Assembly: GCA_017475265.1 (NCBI GenBank)
Contig: JAFVFY010000066.1
Span: forward strand, 62,001 to 126,000
From: Prevotella sp.
Lineage (GTDB): Bacteria > Bacteroidota > Bacteroidia > Bacteroidales > Bacteroidaceae
DNA: 64,000 nucleotides
Direction: 5' to 3'
Part shown: positions 40,992 to 48,654 of the stretch, in pieces
Layout of the letters: every line of letters starts with the position of its first letter
How positions within the stretch are numbered: the first letter of the stretch is position 1
Translations under genes and position numbers: made by a program
The notes under the pieces: model-generated
Databases searched by the model: none
What the model saw: only the letters and a program-made list of their open reading frames with translations
What the model was told of the DNA's origin: nothing

Positions 40992-42246
40992 GAAAAGGGT
41001 TATGCTGGTCTTCGGCACCCGACCGGAGGCAATAAAGATGGCGCCGCTCGTTATGGAACTCAAGCAGCGGAAAGAGGATTTTGACACCATTGTCTGTGTC
41101 ACGGGGCAGCACCGCGAAATGCTTGACCAGGTGTTGCGCATCTTTGGAATTAAGCCCGAATATGACCTCAACATCATGAAGCAGGGGCAGGACCTTTATG
41201 ACATCACCGCTCGGGTGCTCATAGGCATGCGCGACATCCTTCAGGAGGTAAAGCCCGATGTTGTCCTCGTACATGGCGACACTACCACCAGCACCGCTGC
41301 AGCCCTCGCTGCTTTCTACCAGCAGATACCTGTGGGACATGTTGAAGCAGGACTCCGCACACGCAATATCTACAGCCCTTGGCCCGAGGAGATGAACCGT
41401 CAACTGACGGGGCGCATCGCCACATATAACTTTGCCCCAACACCCCTGAGTCGCCAGAACCTTCTCGACGAGAGCGTGGTCGATGATAAAATCACCGTCA
41501 CAGGAAATACGGTCATCGACGCACTTCACTGGGTGGTGAAAAAGTTGAAGGATGACAATGTGCTGCAACAACAAGTGGTCGACACACTACTGAAGAGCGG
41601 CTACGACGTCAACCGCCTCAACGAAACTGTACATCGTCAATCGTCAAATAGTAAATTGTCCAATAGTAAATCGTCCAATAGTCAAATAACAAGGCGGCTT
41701 GTGCTCATCACAGGACACCGCCGGGAGAACTTCGGAGAGGGGTTCGTACGCATGGTAACCGCCATGAAAGACCTTGCCGTTAAATACCCTGATGTGGACT
41801 TCGTTTATCCCATGCACCTCAACCCCAATGTGCGAAAGCCCATACACGAGGTGTTTTGTCCGGAAGAACCGGAACCGCAAATCGTAAATCGTGAATTAGT
41901 AAATCGTAAATTCCATAACTTCTTTTTCATTGAACCGTTGGAGTATCTGGAGTTTGTATATTTGATGGAGAAGTCGGTCATTGTCCTCACCGATAGTGGT
42001 GGCATACAGGAGGAAGCTCCGTCGCTGGGGAAGCCTGTGCTCGTGATGCGGGACACCACCGAGCGCCCGGAGGCTGTCACCGCCGGAACTGTGAAACTCG
42101 TCGGCACCGACTATGATGCCATCGTGCAGAACACATCATTGCTCCTCGACGACGAACAGGCGTATAATAAAATGAGCCGTGCGGTAAATCCTTACGGCGA
42201 TGGACTGGCAAGCAAGAGAATAGCGAAAAGACTGCTAGAAGCGTAG
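40990..42246 (+). CDS. wecB: UDP-N-acetylglucosamine 2-epimerase (non-hydrolysing)
   Basis: Interconverts UDP-GlcNAc and UDP-ManNAc, feeding WecC. Motifs: F-G-T-R-P-E-A-I-K-M near residue 7, V-H-G-D-T-T-T near 95, G-H-V-E-A-G-L-R-T near 116, T-G-H-R-R-E-N near 243 and T-D-S-G-G-I-Q-E-E near 334. At 418 residues it is about 40 longer than usual. The excess is explained by two repeat-encoded insertions, near residues 216-234 (rich in S, N and K) and 297-308 (I-V-N-R-E-L-V-N-R-K). Both use the heptamer units of the gene's own leader, so the leader repeat has entered the coding region in frame. Confidence 0.93.
   Translation: MKRVMLVFGTRPEAIKMAPLVMELKQRKEDFDTIVCVTGQHREMLDQVLRIFGIKPEYDLNIMKQGQDLYDITARVLIGMRDILQEVKPDVVLVHGDTTTSTAAALAAFYQQIPVGHVEAGLRTRNIYSPWPEEMNRQLTGRIATYNFAPTPLSRQNLLDESVVDDKITVTGNTVIDALHWVVKKLKDDNVLQQQVVDTLLKSGYDVNRLNETVHRQSSNSKLSNSKSSNSQITRRLVLITGHRRENFGEGFVRMVTAMKDLAVKYPDVDFVYPMHLNPNVRKPIHEVFCPEEPEPQIVNRELVNRKFHNFFFIEPLEYLEFVYLMEKSVIVLTDSGGIQEEAPSLGKPVLVMRDTTERPEAVTAGTVKLVGTDYDAIVQNTSLLLDDEQAYNKMSRAVNPYGDGLASKRIAKRLLEA
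41635..41689 (+). repeat. Heptamer array inside wecB, site 1
   Basis: CGTCAAT, CGTCAAAT, AGTAAAT, TGTCCAAT, AGTAAAT, CGTCCAAT, AGTCAAAT in a row, the same unit type as the wecB leader. Confidence 0.85.
41879..41910 (+). repeat. Heptamer array inside wecB, site 2
   Basis: CGTAAAT, CGTGAAT, TAGTAAAT, CGTAAAT follow one another in frame and encode I-V-N-R-E-L-V-N-R-K. Confidence 0.75.
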
Positions 42247-42537
42247 CATATAATACATCAGCGCTGCAAAGGCAAGGAGTAGATAAGAACAACCCTTCCA
42301 AATCTTGCCGAAGACATAACAGGCTATCAGCAACAGAATCACCATGATAATATCACTCATCCGGAAGTGGACGGGCTGATATTCCATCATACCCTCGGAA
42401 CTAAAGTCATCCATGTCTCTAGACCGAGAGCCGGAACCCAAATACTGGTCATCATCCTGTGCCCAAAGCAGTATTTTGTTCATAAACATGAACACCAGAA
42501 AGTACAGCCTCAGACTTATTTGCTCAAGATTTCTCAT
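42235..42537 (-). CDS. Small membrane protein of unknown function
   Basis: A 100-residue protein with hydrophobic segments near residues 10-25 and 60-98, separated by a polar, aspartate-rich loop. No family recognised. The frame also extends four codons upstream, but a TACCTTTG promoter box overlaps that extension, so the ATG at 42537 is preferred. Its 3' end overlaps the end of wecB by 12 bases on the other strand. Confidence 0.6.
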   Translation of the reverse strand: MRNLEQISLRLYFLVFMFMNKILLWAQDDDQYLGSGSRSRDMDDFSSEGMMEYQPVHFRMSDIIMVILLLIACYVFGKIWKGCSYLLLAFAALMYYMLRF

Positions 42538-42546
42538 TTCAGCGTG

Positions 42547-42554
42547 CAAAGGTA
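42547..42554 (-). promoter_or_regulatory. -7 box of the small membrane protein gene
   Basis: Minus-strand TACCTTTG ten bases before the start codon; the -33 region is only T rich. Confidence 0.5.
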
Positions 42555-42604
42555 GACAAAAATCTGAAAAAAAGCCCCTATAAGATGCTAAAATACCATA
42601 AAAT

Positions 42605-42636
42605 TGCTTTCAGGTCGCCTTTTTTTACTATCTTTG
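42605..42636 (+). promoter_or_regulatory. Promoter of tRNA-Arg
   Basis: TATCTTTG at 42629-42636 with a TTG at 42605-42607. It probably also serves the phosphatase gene downstream, since none is seen between the tRNA and that gene. Confidence 0.55.
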
Positions 42637-42652
42637 CACCCGATTTTTCATC

Positions 42653-42724
42653 GCCCTGATAGTTAAATGGATATAACAAGGCTCTCCTAAAGCTTAGTTC
42701 CGGGTTCGATTCCCGGTCGGGGTA
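42653..42724 (+). tRNA. tRNA-Arg (anticodon CCT)
   Basis: A full cloverleaf folds by hand: acceptor GCCCTGA with TCGGGGT (two G-T pairs), D-arm GTTA/TAAC, anticodon stem AGGCT/AGCTT around the loop CTCCTAA, and T-arm CCGGG-TTCGATT-CCCGG. The anticodon CCT reads AGG (Arg). The discriminator is A, and CCA is not encoded. Confidence 0.92.
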
Positions 42725-42753
42725 CTATCCAAAATCTCTGAAACTCTTTGTGT

Positions 42754-44838
42754 ATGGGCGTCGGCATTGCCAAGCATCTTGGCCTCAGCGGCTGGAAAGT
42801 AGTCTGTCTTTGGGTTGCCGCCATCTTCTTCCTGTCAGGATGTGGAGGAGACTCCGAAGAACAGGAAAGGCAGCGCAACGAAGCAGAACACATGGTCTAC
42901 GAGGCCTATCAGGCCAAGGACTACCCGCGAATCATAGAACTTGTGGACAGCTTTAAACCGCTCGGAAGTTTCTCCGAGGGCAAGGCTTGCTATTGGCTGG
43001 GCTACGCCTACGACCGGATGATGCATAAGCGCATGGCCGAGCTGTACTGGAAGATGGGTATCGCCGCAGTGGAAAACTCTACCGACGACGAGGACATACG
43101 TGTCTATGCTGGCATTGCCAACCGCCTGACGGGTCTTTTGAGCACATGGACTGAATATGAGGCCGCCCTGAAGGTGGCCATACCCGCTACGGAACGGCTG
43201 AAAAGCCTGGGGCGCGACACCACCAGCGAATACAACAACATGCTCATTTACATCGGTTGTGCTCAGAGCCGTTTCGGATTGAACGAGGAAAAGACCAAAA
43301 ACAGTCTCGAAGAAGCCTATAGCGCCCACCTCGACAATATCAGGAGACACCCTCATGCCATCAGCTACCGCGATGCCATCGTCGGCGTCATCAACATCTG
43401 CTATGACTATTTAGAGATAGCCGACTATGAGAAGGCCAGGCTATGGCTTGAGCGCATGAGCCAACTGATAGACGGATATGAAAAGCAGGCCGATGCACGC
43501 CCCGACTATGCCGACAAGCAGTGGGCTCGCTATAACATCTATCTGGCCAGGGCCTTAGAGGGACTCGGACAAAAGGACGAAGCAGCCGAGGCCTACAAGA
43601 GGTTTTGCCAGACGGAATACTTCCAGACGGCAGAGGGCAAGCTACTGGCCTGCGACTATCTGCGACTGGCAGGACGGTGGCAGGACGCCGCCGACAACTT
43701 CGGAAGAATGGACGAACTGCTGAAGGCGTACCGCACCAGCTATTCGCTGGAGATGATACAGAAAATGTACCTTAGGAAGTATGAAGTCAATAAGAAGGCC
43801 GGTCGAATAGACACCGCCCGTGCCGTGAGCATGGCCATCACCGAACACCTCGACTCGGCCATCACGCTTTCGCGCAGCGCCGAAGCCCGCGAAGAGGCGG
43901 CTGTGCACAAGAAAGAGCTGGAGATGAGGGCCGAGAACGAGCAATACGATCGCCAGCGCCACGTCGGACGACTCATTGCCATGGCGTCGCTCATCGCTTT
44001 CCTCATCATCTACATCATCGTGCGCCACCGCATGGGAGCACGCCTTGCAAAAGCCCACAACGACCTGAAAAGGGCCTACGACCAGCTCGAAGAGACCACA
44101 ACCGCCAAAGAGCGCATGGAGAGCGAGCTGCGCATTGCACGCGACATTCAGATGTCGATGGTGCCCAGCGTATTCCCGGAAATTGATGGCTTGGACATGT
44201 TCGCAGCGATGACACCCGCCAAGGAGGTGGGCGGAGACCTCTACAACTTCCTGCTCAATGGTCAGCGTCTTTACTTCTGCATTGGCGACGTCAGCGGTAA
44301 AGGCGTGCCCGCCTCCCTCTTCATGACCTTGGCCACCCACGGATTTCTCTCACTGGCCTCCACAGGTAGAACGCCCGCCGAGATAGCTACCCGCATGAAT
44401 GCCGAACTATCGATTAACAACGAGATGGGCATGTTTGTCACCATGTTCATCTGCATGTACGACCTGAAACAAGGGCGGATAGAATACTGCAATGCCGGGC
44501 ACAATCCGCCCATCATTGGCAATGCCCAAGGACAATACAACTTCCTCGACGTCAAGGAGACCAATGCCCCCATCGGACTATGGCCCGACTTGGAATATGT
44601 GGGCGAAGAGCTCGACTTGCCCAGTGGCAGTATGGTGCTGCTCTACACCGACGGTCTCAACGAGGCTGAGAACCGCCAACAGGAACAGTATGGCGAGGAA
44701 CGTATCATCCAGCTGATGACCTCTCACCCTGCTCAAAGTATGCGCGACATGGTCGAGGCCCTCAAGGCCGACGTCGACCGGTTCCGCGATGGTGCCGAGC
44801 AGAACGACGACCTCACCATGCTGGCCTTCCGTGTGTAA
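42754..44838 (+). CDS. TPR-containing membrane protein with SpoIIE/PP2C phosphatase domain
   Basis: A 694-residue signalling protein. The N-terminus has a lipobox-like F-F-L-S-G-C (Cys30), followed by helical TPR-type repeats to about residue 390, then a membrane segment near 408-428, a short coiled coil (residues 430-462) and a C-terminal PPM/SpoIIE Ser/Thr phosphatase domain. Its metal-site motifs are E-V-G-G-D-L-Y near 490, G-D-V-S-G-K-G-V-P-A near 511, C-N-A-G-H-N near 578 and Y-T-D-G-L-N-E-A near 631. It probably senses periplasmic signals and dephosphorylates an anti-sigma antagonist or similar target. The start at 42754 lies 29 bases after the tRNA. Confidence 0.9.
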   Translation: MGVGIAKHLGLSGWKVVCLWVAAIFFLSGCGGDSEEQERQRNEAEHMVYEAYQAKDYPRIIELVDSFKPLGSFSEGKACYWLGYAYDRMMHKRMAELYWKMGIAAVENSTDDEDIRVYAGIANRLTGLLSTWTEYEAALKVAIPATERLKSLGRDTTSEYNNMLIYIGCAQSRFGLNEEKTKNSLEEAYSAHLDNIRRHPHAISYRDAIVGVINICYDYLEIADYEKARLWLERMSQLIDGYEKQADARPDYADKQWARYNIYLARALEGLGQKDEAAEAYKRFCQTEYFQTAEGKLLACDYLRLAGRWQDAADNFGRMDELLKAYRTSYSLEMIQKMYLRKYEVNKKAGRIDTARAVSMAITEHLDSAITLSRSAEAREEAAVHKKELEMRAENEQYDRQRHVGRLIAMASLIAFLIIYIIVRHRMGARLAKAHNDLKRAYDQLEETTTAKERMESELRIARDIQMSMVPSVFPEIDGLDMFAAMTPAKEVGGDLYNFLLNGQRLYFCIGDVSGKGVPASLFMTLATHGFLSLASTGRTPAEIATRMNAELSINNEMGMFVTMFICMYDLKQGRIEYCNAGHNPPIIGNAQGQYNFLDVKETNAPIGLWPDLEYVGEELDLPSGSMVLLYTDGLNEAENRQQEQYGEERIIQLMTSHPAQSMRDMVEALKADVDRFRDGAEQNDDLTMLAFRV

Positions 44839-44842
44839 TTTT

Positions 44843-45724
44843 TTACTTCCCCTTCCTAAACTCCCTGGGGGTCATGCCCTTCATCCGGTTGAAAAAGCGG
44901 GTGAAGGTGGTGGCCTCGGCGAAATGGAGCAGGTCGGAGATCTGGGTGATGCTTAGCGAGGTCTGGCGCAACAGGAAGGTGGCCTCCATCAGCAGCATCT
45001 GGTTGATGTAGTCAACGACGGTGCGGCCTCCTGATACCTGACGGACGACGCGCGAGAGATAGGTGGTGGTGATGCATAGGCGGTCGGCGTAGAAACCGAT
45101 GTCGTGGTGCTCAGCGAAGTGCTGGGGCAGCAGGCCGAGGAAGCCGAGGAAGATTTCTTCGATGCGTATGGGGAAGCGGTGCTCGCGGATGCTGTGCTGC
45201 TGGACGGTGGAGAGGTCGGTGAGGAAGAGGTTGTAGAGCATGCGCAGGCTGTCGTTGGCCAGCGGAAGTCCCATCTGCTGATAGTGAATCATCATCTGCA
45301 TCAGTTCGCGCAGACGGCGAAAGTCATCAGCCTTCAGCGGCAGCACGGGCGAGGTGAGTTCCACCACCGTGAAGTAGGCCGTGCGGATGGCGTCGCGCAC
45401 GGTGGGCAGCGAGAGCGTGAAGTGCTCGTCGCCCAGCAGGCAGATGCCGCTGTAGTCGCTGGAGGACGAGAGGATGGTTATCTCGAATCCGGGCGAATAG
45501 GTATAGAGGTCGCCCTTGTGCAGCGTCAGTTCGCTATTATTATATAATATGGTAAGCCAGCCTCGCGTGACAATCGTATAGATATAGCAAGACAAGAAGC
45601 CGTGCGTCTCGTTCGTGCCGAATGTCCACTCCACGTTGGTCTCTAAACAAATAACATTCCCGTCCCATTCCCCTTCGGGCTCGGGCAGGTCTCTCAGTTT
45701 CCAAAATTCCTTTAAGCTATACAC
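44843..45724 (-). CDS. AraC family transcriptional regulator
   Basis: A 293-residue DNA-binding regulator. The N-terminal 180 residues look like a cupin-type sensing domain. The C-terminal 100 residues hold the two helix-turn-helix motifs, with L-S-I-T-Q-I-S-D-L-L-H-F-A near residue 255 and the family ending F-F-N-R-M-K-G-M-T-P-R-E-F-R. It ends four bases from the phosphatase gene on the opposite strand. The ligand and targets are unknown. Confidence 0.9.
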   Translation of the reverse strand: MYSLKEFWKLRDLPEPEGEWDGNVICLETNVEWTFGTNETHGFLSCYIYTIVTRGWLTILYNNSELTLHKGDLYTYSPGFEITILSSSSDYSGICLLGDEHFTLSLPTVRDAIRTAYFTVVELTSPVLPLKADDFRRLRELMQMMIHYQQMGLPLANDSLRMLYNLFLTDLSTVQQHSIREHRFPIRIEEIFLGFLGLLPQHFAEHHDIGFYADRLCITTTYLSRVVRQVSGGRTVVDYINQMLLMEATFLLRQTSLSITQISDLLHFAEATTFTRFFNRMKGMTPREFRKGK

Positions 45725-45729
45725 CTCAG

Positions 45730-45766
45730 TAATTTACTATTTGACTATTTACTATTTTACAATTAC
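45730..45766 (-). repeat. Heptamer array TTTACTA before the AraC gene
   Basis: TTTACTA, TTTGACTA, TTTACTA, TTTTACAA (plus-strand reading) fill the leader between the -7 box (45773-45780) and the start codon at 45724. Confidence 0.7.
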
Positions 45767-45772
45767 ACGCTG

Positions 45773-45780
45773 CAAAGGTA
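45773..45780 (-). promoter_or_regulatory. -7 box of the AraC gene
   Basis: Minus-strand TACCTTTG. No clear -33 TTTG. Confidence 0.5.
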
Positions 45781-45831
45781 CGAATAATTTTTGTATTTGG
45801 TTCGTTTCGGTCGGTTTTTGTTTCGTTTCGG

Positions 45832-45865
45832 TTTGCAATCGTATGAAAAAATCATCGTACCTTTG
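45832..45865 (+). promoter_or_regulatory. Promoter of the ferritin-like gene
   Basis: TACCTTTG at 45858-45865 with TTTG at 45832-45835 (22-base spacing, slightly long). The leader is about 145 bases and contains a palindrome. Confidence 0.55.
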
Positions 45866-45916
45866 CAGCGTAAATAGCAAAAATTGGCAAATTGAGTAAT
45901 AAATCGTAAATTGGAA

Positions 45917-45974
45917 ACTTTTCGAGCAGCGAGCGCCATCATGCTCGCATGAATGGCCGAGTCGTGAGAAAAGT
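45917..45974 (+). repeat. Structured palindrome in the ferritin-like gene leader
   Basis: Outer arms ACTTTTC (45917-45923) and GAAAAGT (45968-45974) enclose an inner hairpin GCGAGC/GCTCGC. The leader also holds heptamer-like units (CGTAAAT before it, CGTTAAAT after it). It could be a regulatory leader structure or an intergenic repeat. Confidence 0.5.
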
Positions 45975-46010
45975 CAACGAAGTTAAATCGTTAAATTGAA
46001 AATTAGAATT

Positions 46011-46466
46011 ATGGACAAGCAGAAATCAATCGAAGCATTGCAGTTCTTCGTAACAGGCCTCTCAGAGGGCGCATTCGTACACAAGGTACAGGGTCAGATT
46101 TTCAAGGCTCAGGGCTTCACAAAGCTGGGCGATAAGTACATTGGCCACTACACGGAGGAGATGGAATGGGTGGAGAAGTTCATCGACCGCATCCTCGACC
46201 TGGGCGGCGAGGTGAAGGTGGAGAAGCACGAGGCTCGCGCACTGTGCTACGACCCCATCGAGTACATCAAGGAGGACCTGAAGATCCAGGAGCCGGGCGT
46301 GGAACTGCTGCGCAAGTGCATGGGTTCGGTATGCGAGGACTATCTCACTTTCGACATTCTGAAGGCCTATCTGGCCGACGAGGAAGAAGACCTCTTCTGG
46401 AGTCAGGGCGCAGTCGAGATGATTGAGAAGATTGGTGCACAGAACTGGCTGATAAAGCAGATGTAA
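46011..46466 (+). CDS. Ferritin-like (bacterioferritin-type) protein
   Basis: A 151-residue four-helix protein. F-T-K-L-G-D-K-Y near residue 37 and L-A-D-E-E-E-D-L-F-W near 128 align with bacterioferritin. The usual metal ligands are changed: the E-x-x-H of helix 2 reads E-E-M-E-W and the E-E-E-H of helix 4 reads E-E-E-D. Its ferroxidase centre is thus altered or it may do another job (iron or protein binding). Neighbours encode rubredoxins and a metallo-hydrolase, consistent with iron or oxygen stress. An upstream ATG at 45996 is also in frame; 46011 gives the better N-terminus. Confidence 0.75.
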   Translation: MDKQKSIEALQFFVTGLSEGAFVHKVQGQIFKAQGFTKLGDKYIGHYTEEMEWVEKFIDRILDLGGEVKVEKHEARALCYDPIEYIKEDLKIQEPGVELLRKCMGSVCEDYLTFDILKAYLADEEEDLFWSQGAVEMIEKIGAQNWLIKQM

Positions 46467-46470
46467 TCTT

Positions 46471-46628
46471 AGCCCCCTAAGTTAGGGGGTTGGGGGTCTG
46501 AACAGACGAACCTGAGTCCCCAAGCTGGGGTCTGAACAGACGAGCAATAATCAATGAACAATAGTATTAACATTTAATCGGGGCAATGAACGCTTGTTCA
46601 GACCCCCATCCCCCTAATTTAGGGGGCT
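46471..46628. repeat. 158-bp MITE-like palindrome
   Basis: Terminal arms of 34 bases (46471-46504 and 46595-46628) are complementary with two mismatches. Inside, GGGGTCTGAACAGACGA occurs twice. The arms contain CCCCCAACCCC-type sequence as in the hairpin inside etfB. No coding capacity. It lies between the ferritin-like and winged-helix genes. Confidence 0.85.
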
Positions 46629-46638
46629 AATAAGAATT

Positions 46639-46809
46639 ATGAAGGAGAAGGTATTACAGGCCATGCGTGAATTCGGAGCTCCCGTGAACGCTGGCAAGAT
46701 TGCGGAGATCACAGGCATCGACCGCAAGGAAGTGGACAAGGCTTTTGCCGAGTTGAAGAAGGAGGGAGCCATCGTGTCGCCCGTCCGTTGCAAGTGGCAG
46801 CCCGCTTGA
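46639..46809 (+). CDS. Small winged-helix DNA-binding-like protein
   Basis: A 56-residue protein from M-K-E-K-V-L-Q-A-M to K-W-Q-P-A. The helix-turn-helix pattern A-G-K-I-A-E-I-T-G-I-D-R-K-E-V-D-K-A near residues 18-35, followed by L-K-K-E-G-A-I-V-S-P, resembles MarR/ArsR-type winged helices but is minimal in size. It may regulate its neighbours. It lies 11 bases after the palindrome and before a terminator. Confidence 0.7.
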   Translation: MKEKVLQAMREFGAPVNAGKIAEITGIDRKEVDKAFAELKKEGAIVSPVRCKWQPA

Positions 46810-46869
46810 TTTTCTCTCACAGCATCGACAGGTGCATTTACACCGCGACGCAAATAAACTTTTTTTCAC

Positions 46870-46897
46870 GGGGGAGGGCCTCGGCTCTCCCCTTTCT
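46870..46897 (+). terminator. Terminator after the winged-helix gene
   Basis: GGGGAGGGC-CTCG-GCTCTCCCC, a 9-base stem with one G-T pair, a four-base loop and TTTCT after it. Confidence 0.7.
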
Positions 46898-46920
46898 AAT
46901 CCTAAAACTATAGAACGATT

Positions 46921-47082
46921 ATGACTAAGTTCAAATGCCCCTGCAAATACACCTACGACCCCGAAAAGGGCGATCCCAAGCAGAACATCCCTCCTGGCAC
47001 TCCCTTTGAGGAATTGCCCGACACATGGCGCTGCCCCCGCTGCAAGCGTAAGAAAGAGAAATTCTTACCAGTAGAAGAATAA
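46921..47082 (+). CDS. Rubredoxin (variant)
   Basis: A 53-residue iron protein for one-electron transfer. The second knuckle C-P-R-C is normal and the spacing to the first is as usual. The first knuckle reads K-C-P-C-K-Y (C-x-C) instead of C-x-x-C, one residue short. Y-D-P-E-K-G-D-P and P-G-T-P-F-E-E-L-P confirm the family. It lies ten bases before an MBL-rubredoxin fusion gene and probably forms an operon with it. Confidence 0.85.
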   Translation: MTKFKCPCKYTYDPEKGDPKQNIPPGTPFEELPDTWRCPRCKRKKEKFLPVEE

Positions 47083-47092
47083 ATCAAGAACT

Positions 47093-48034
47093 ATGGAAAT
47101 CAAAGCAGTAAAATTCCGCAGAGACGGATTCTATACCCAGCCCTTCGTGTTCGGGGGTGAGGAAGGACCAGACAAGTTTGACAAAAACGTCCGCTATCGT
47201 GGCACTCTTCAGAACTATCTGATTGATACGGGCAGCGAGGTGATACTGGTAGATACCGGTCTGCCTGCAGGCTTCCCCGAGGAAGTTCCCAATGGAGATT
47301 CACTCATCTACACCGGCAAGGACATCAGTAGCTATATGGATGCCTTCAAGGCCCTCGGCTACCAGCCTGAGCAGGTGACGAAAATTCTGGTTACCCACAA
47401 GCATGCTGACCATACCGGCGAACTGAAGAGTTTCCCCAATGCGAAGATCTATGTGAACCAGGAAGAGATGGACGCTGCAGAGTTGCAAGGACTAACGAAT
47501 ATTGTTCCCGTCAGCTATACCGATGGAGCCTACTACAACTTCCCCGAAAGCCAGAAGATAGCCGACGGCATCTACTACATCAAAGCCAAGGGACATACCA
47601 AGGGCAACAGCATTATCATAGTGGAGATGGACGGTCTGTTCTACATGATTCACGGCGACATCACATATGTGGACGAAGCTCTCTACGAGGACAAACTGTC
47701 CGTTGTTTTTGACGATCTGCCTGCCGCCCGCGATACCCTCAACCGAGTGCGCGAGTTCGTCCGCAACCACCCCACCGTCTATTGCGGCACCCATACACCG
47801 CAGGGCTATGAGAATCTGGAGGCCAAGCGCGTGATAAACCTGGATAATCCTGTGCCGACCGTTCTGGCCGAAGTCGATTTCTCCAAGCAGCAAGCCTCCG
47901 GTAAGTATGTCTGCTCCATTTGCGGCTATGTCTATGACCCCGCAGAGCACGACGGCGTTGCCTTTGAAGATCTGCCCGACGACTGGCGTTGTCCCCGTTG
48001 CAAGCAGTCGAAGGAGAAGTTTAATCAGGCATAA
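47093..48034 (+). CDS. MBL-fold hydrolase with C-terminal rubredoxin domain
   Basis: A 313-residue fusion. Residues 1-255 are a metallo-beta-lactamase-fold domain with T-H-K-H-A-D-H (His102, His104, Asp106, His107) and later ligands in K-G-H-T-K-G and H-G-D-I-T, similar to lactonase-type enzymes. Residues about 265-313 form a complete rubredoxin with C-S-I-C and C-P-R-C. This resembles proteins that couple a di-metal site to electron supply, as in flavodiiron systems, but no flavodoxin domain is present. The preceding free rubredoxin may be its partner. Confidence 0.88.
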   Translation: MEIKAVKFRRDGFYTQPFVFGGEEGPDKFDKNVRYRGTLQNYLIDTGSEVILVDTGLPAGFPEEVPNGDSLIYTGKDISSYMDAFKALGYQPEQVTKILVTHKHADHTGELKSFPNAKIYVNQEEMDAAELQGLTNIVPVSYTDGAYYNFPESQKIADGIYYIKAKGHTKGNSIIIVEMDGLFYMIHGDITYVDEALYEDKLSVVFDDLPAARDTLNRVREFVRNHPTVYCGTHTPQGYENLEAKRVINLDNPVPTVLAEVDFSKQQASGKYVCSICGYVYDPAEHDGVAFEDLPDDWRCPRCKQSKEKFNQA

Positions 48035-48064
48035 AGGTCATCACTACGTAATTTAAAGTTCTTT

Positions 48065-48145
48065 ATGCAGGACGAAATGTCTGCTCGGCTGCAAAAATCG
48101 CTACTGGGCTTTGCGTCGGGCGTGATGGTTACCGTATCGATGTAG
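48065..48145 (+). pseudogene. Fragment of a ZIP-family metal transporter gene
   Basis: Twenty-six codons end in Q-K-S-L-L-G-F-A-S-G-V-M-V-T-V-S-M then TAG. G-F-A-x-G-V-M is typical of the second membrane segment of ZIP transporters. More stops follow in the same frame, so only a remnant is left. Confidence 0.45.
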
Positions 48146-48198
48146 TCATAAGCCTCGCAGGGCTTTGTCTAAGAGGGATTGAAACATCTAAAACAGTT

Positions 48199-48233
48199 GG
48201 GAGCAGCATCCTTCGCGGTGTTGCTCCCTTTTT
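48199..48233 (+). terminator. Rho-independent terminator
   Basis: GGGAGCAGCA pairs with TGTTGCTCCC over ten positions with a ten-base loop, followed by TTTTT. Probably ended the lost transporter gene; it may now serve the MBL-rubredoxin transcript. Confidence 0.75.
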
Positions 48234-48410
48234 GGGTGGAACGAAAACACAGAGACTCTTCATACCACCTTGCTTTTCGGCTTTCACTTCGATAGGTATT
48301 ATCCAAACAAATAATTTGGCGAATAATGACAAAATCCAAGGAAATAATTCGTCGGAAGTTGACAAAAGCCAAGGAAATAATCAACTTGAATTATGGCCGA
48401 CGAAGAGAAA

Positions 48411-48498
48411 AGTATGGTATTTAGTCCTCGTAAGTATGGCACTTGTCACAGGTAAGTATGATACTTAGCACACGTAAATATGATACTTAGCAACCAAA
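48411..48498 (+). repeat. Four 22-base tandem units
   Basis: Units start at 48411, 48433, 48455 and 48477 with core AGTATGATACTTAG. The copies are diverged and have no spacers. Function unknown. Confidence 0.75.
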
Positions 48499-48646
48499 AA
48501 CCATATAGTTATGAAACTGCAACGATATGAAAATCAACAGTTGAGTACCTGGGTGAGCTGTAGCGGGACTACAGATGTTACCCTTATCTTTTACTACTTT
48601 AAATAAAAAAATGAGGAAAAATAAAGTGGGTATGCAATATTTTTCG

Positions 48647-48654
48647 TAAATTTG
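48647..48654 (+). promoter_or_regulatory. -7 box of the GH28 gene
   Basis: TAAATTTG, about 107 bases before the preferred start. The -33 box is not clear. Confidence 0.45.

Noticed and set aside
42653..42724. tRNA-Arg as attachment site of an island
   Set aside because: No duplicate of the tRNA 3' end was found within the window and no integrase is present.
45917..45974. Riboswitch before the ferritin-like gene
   Set aside because: The palindrome does not match a riboswitch class that I recognise; it is kept only as a structured repeat.
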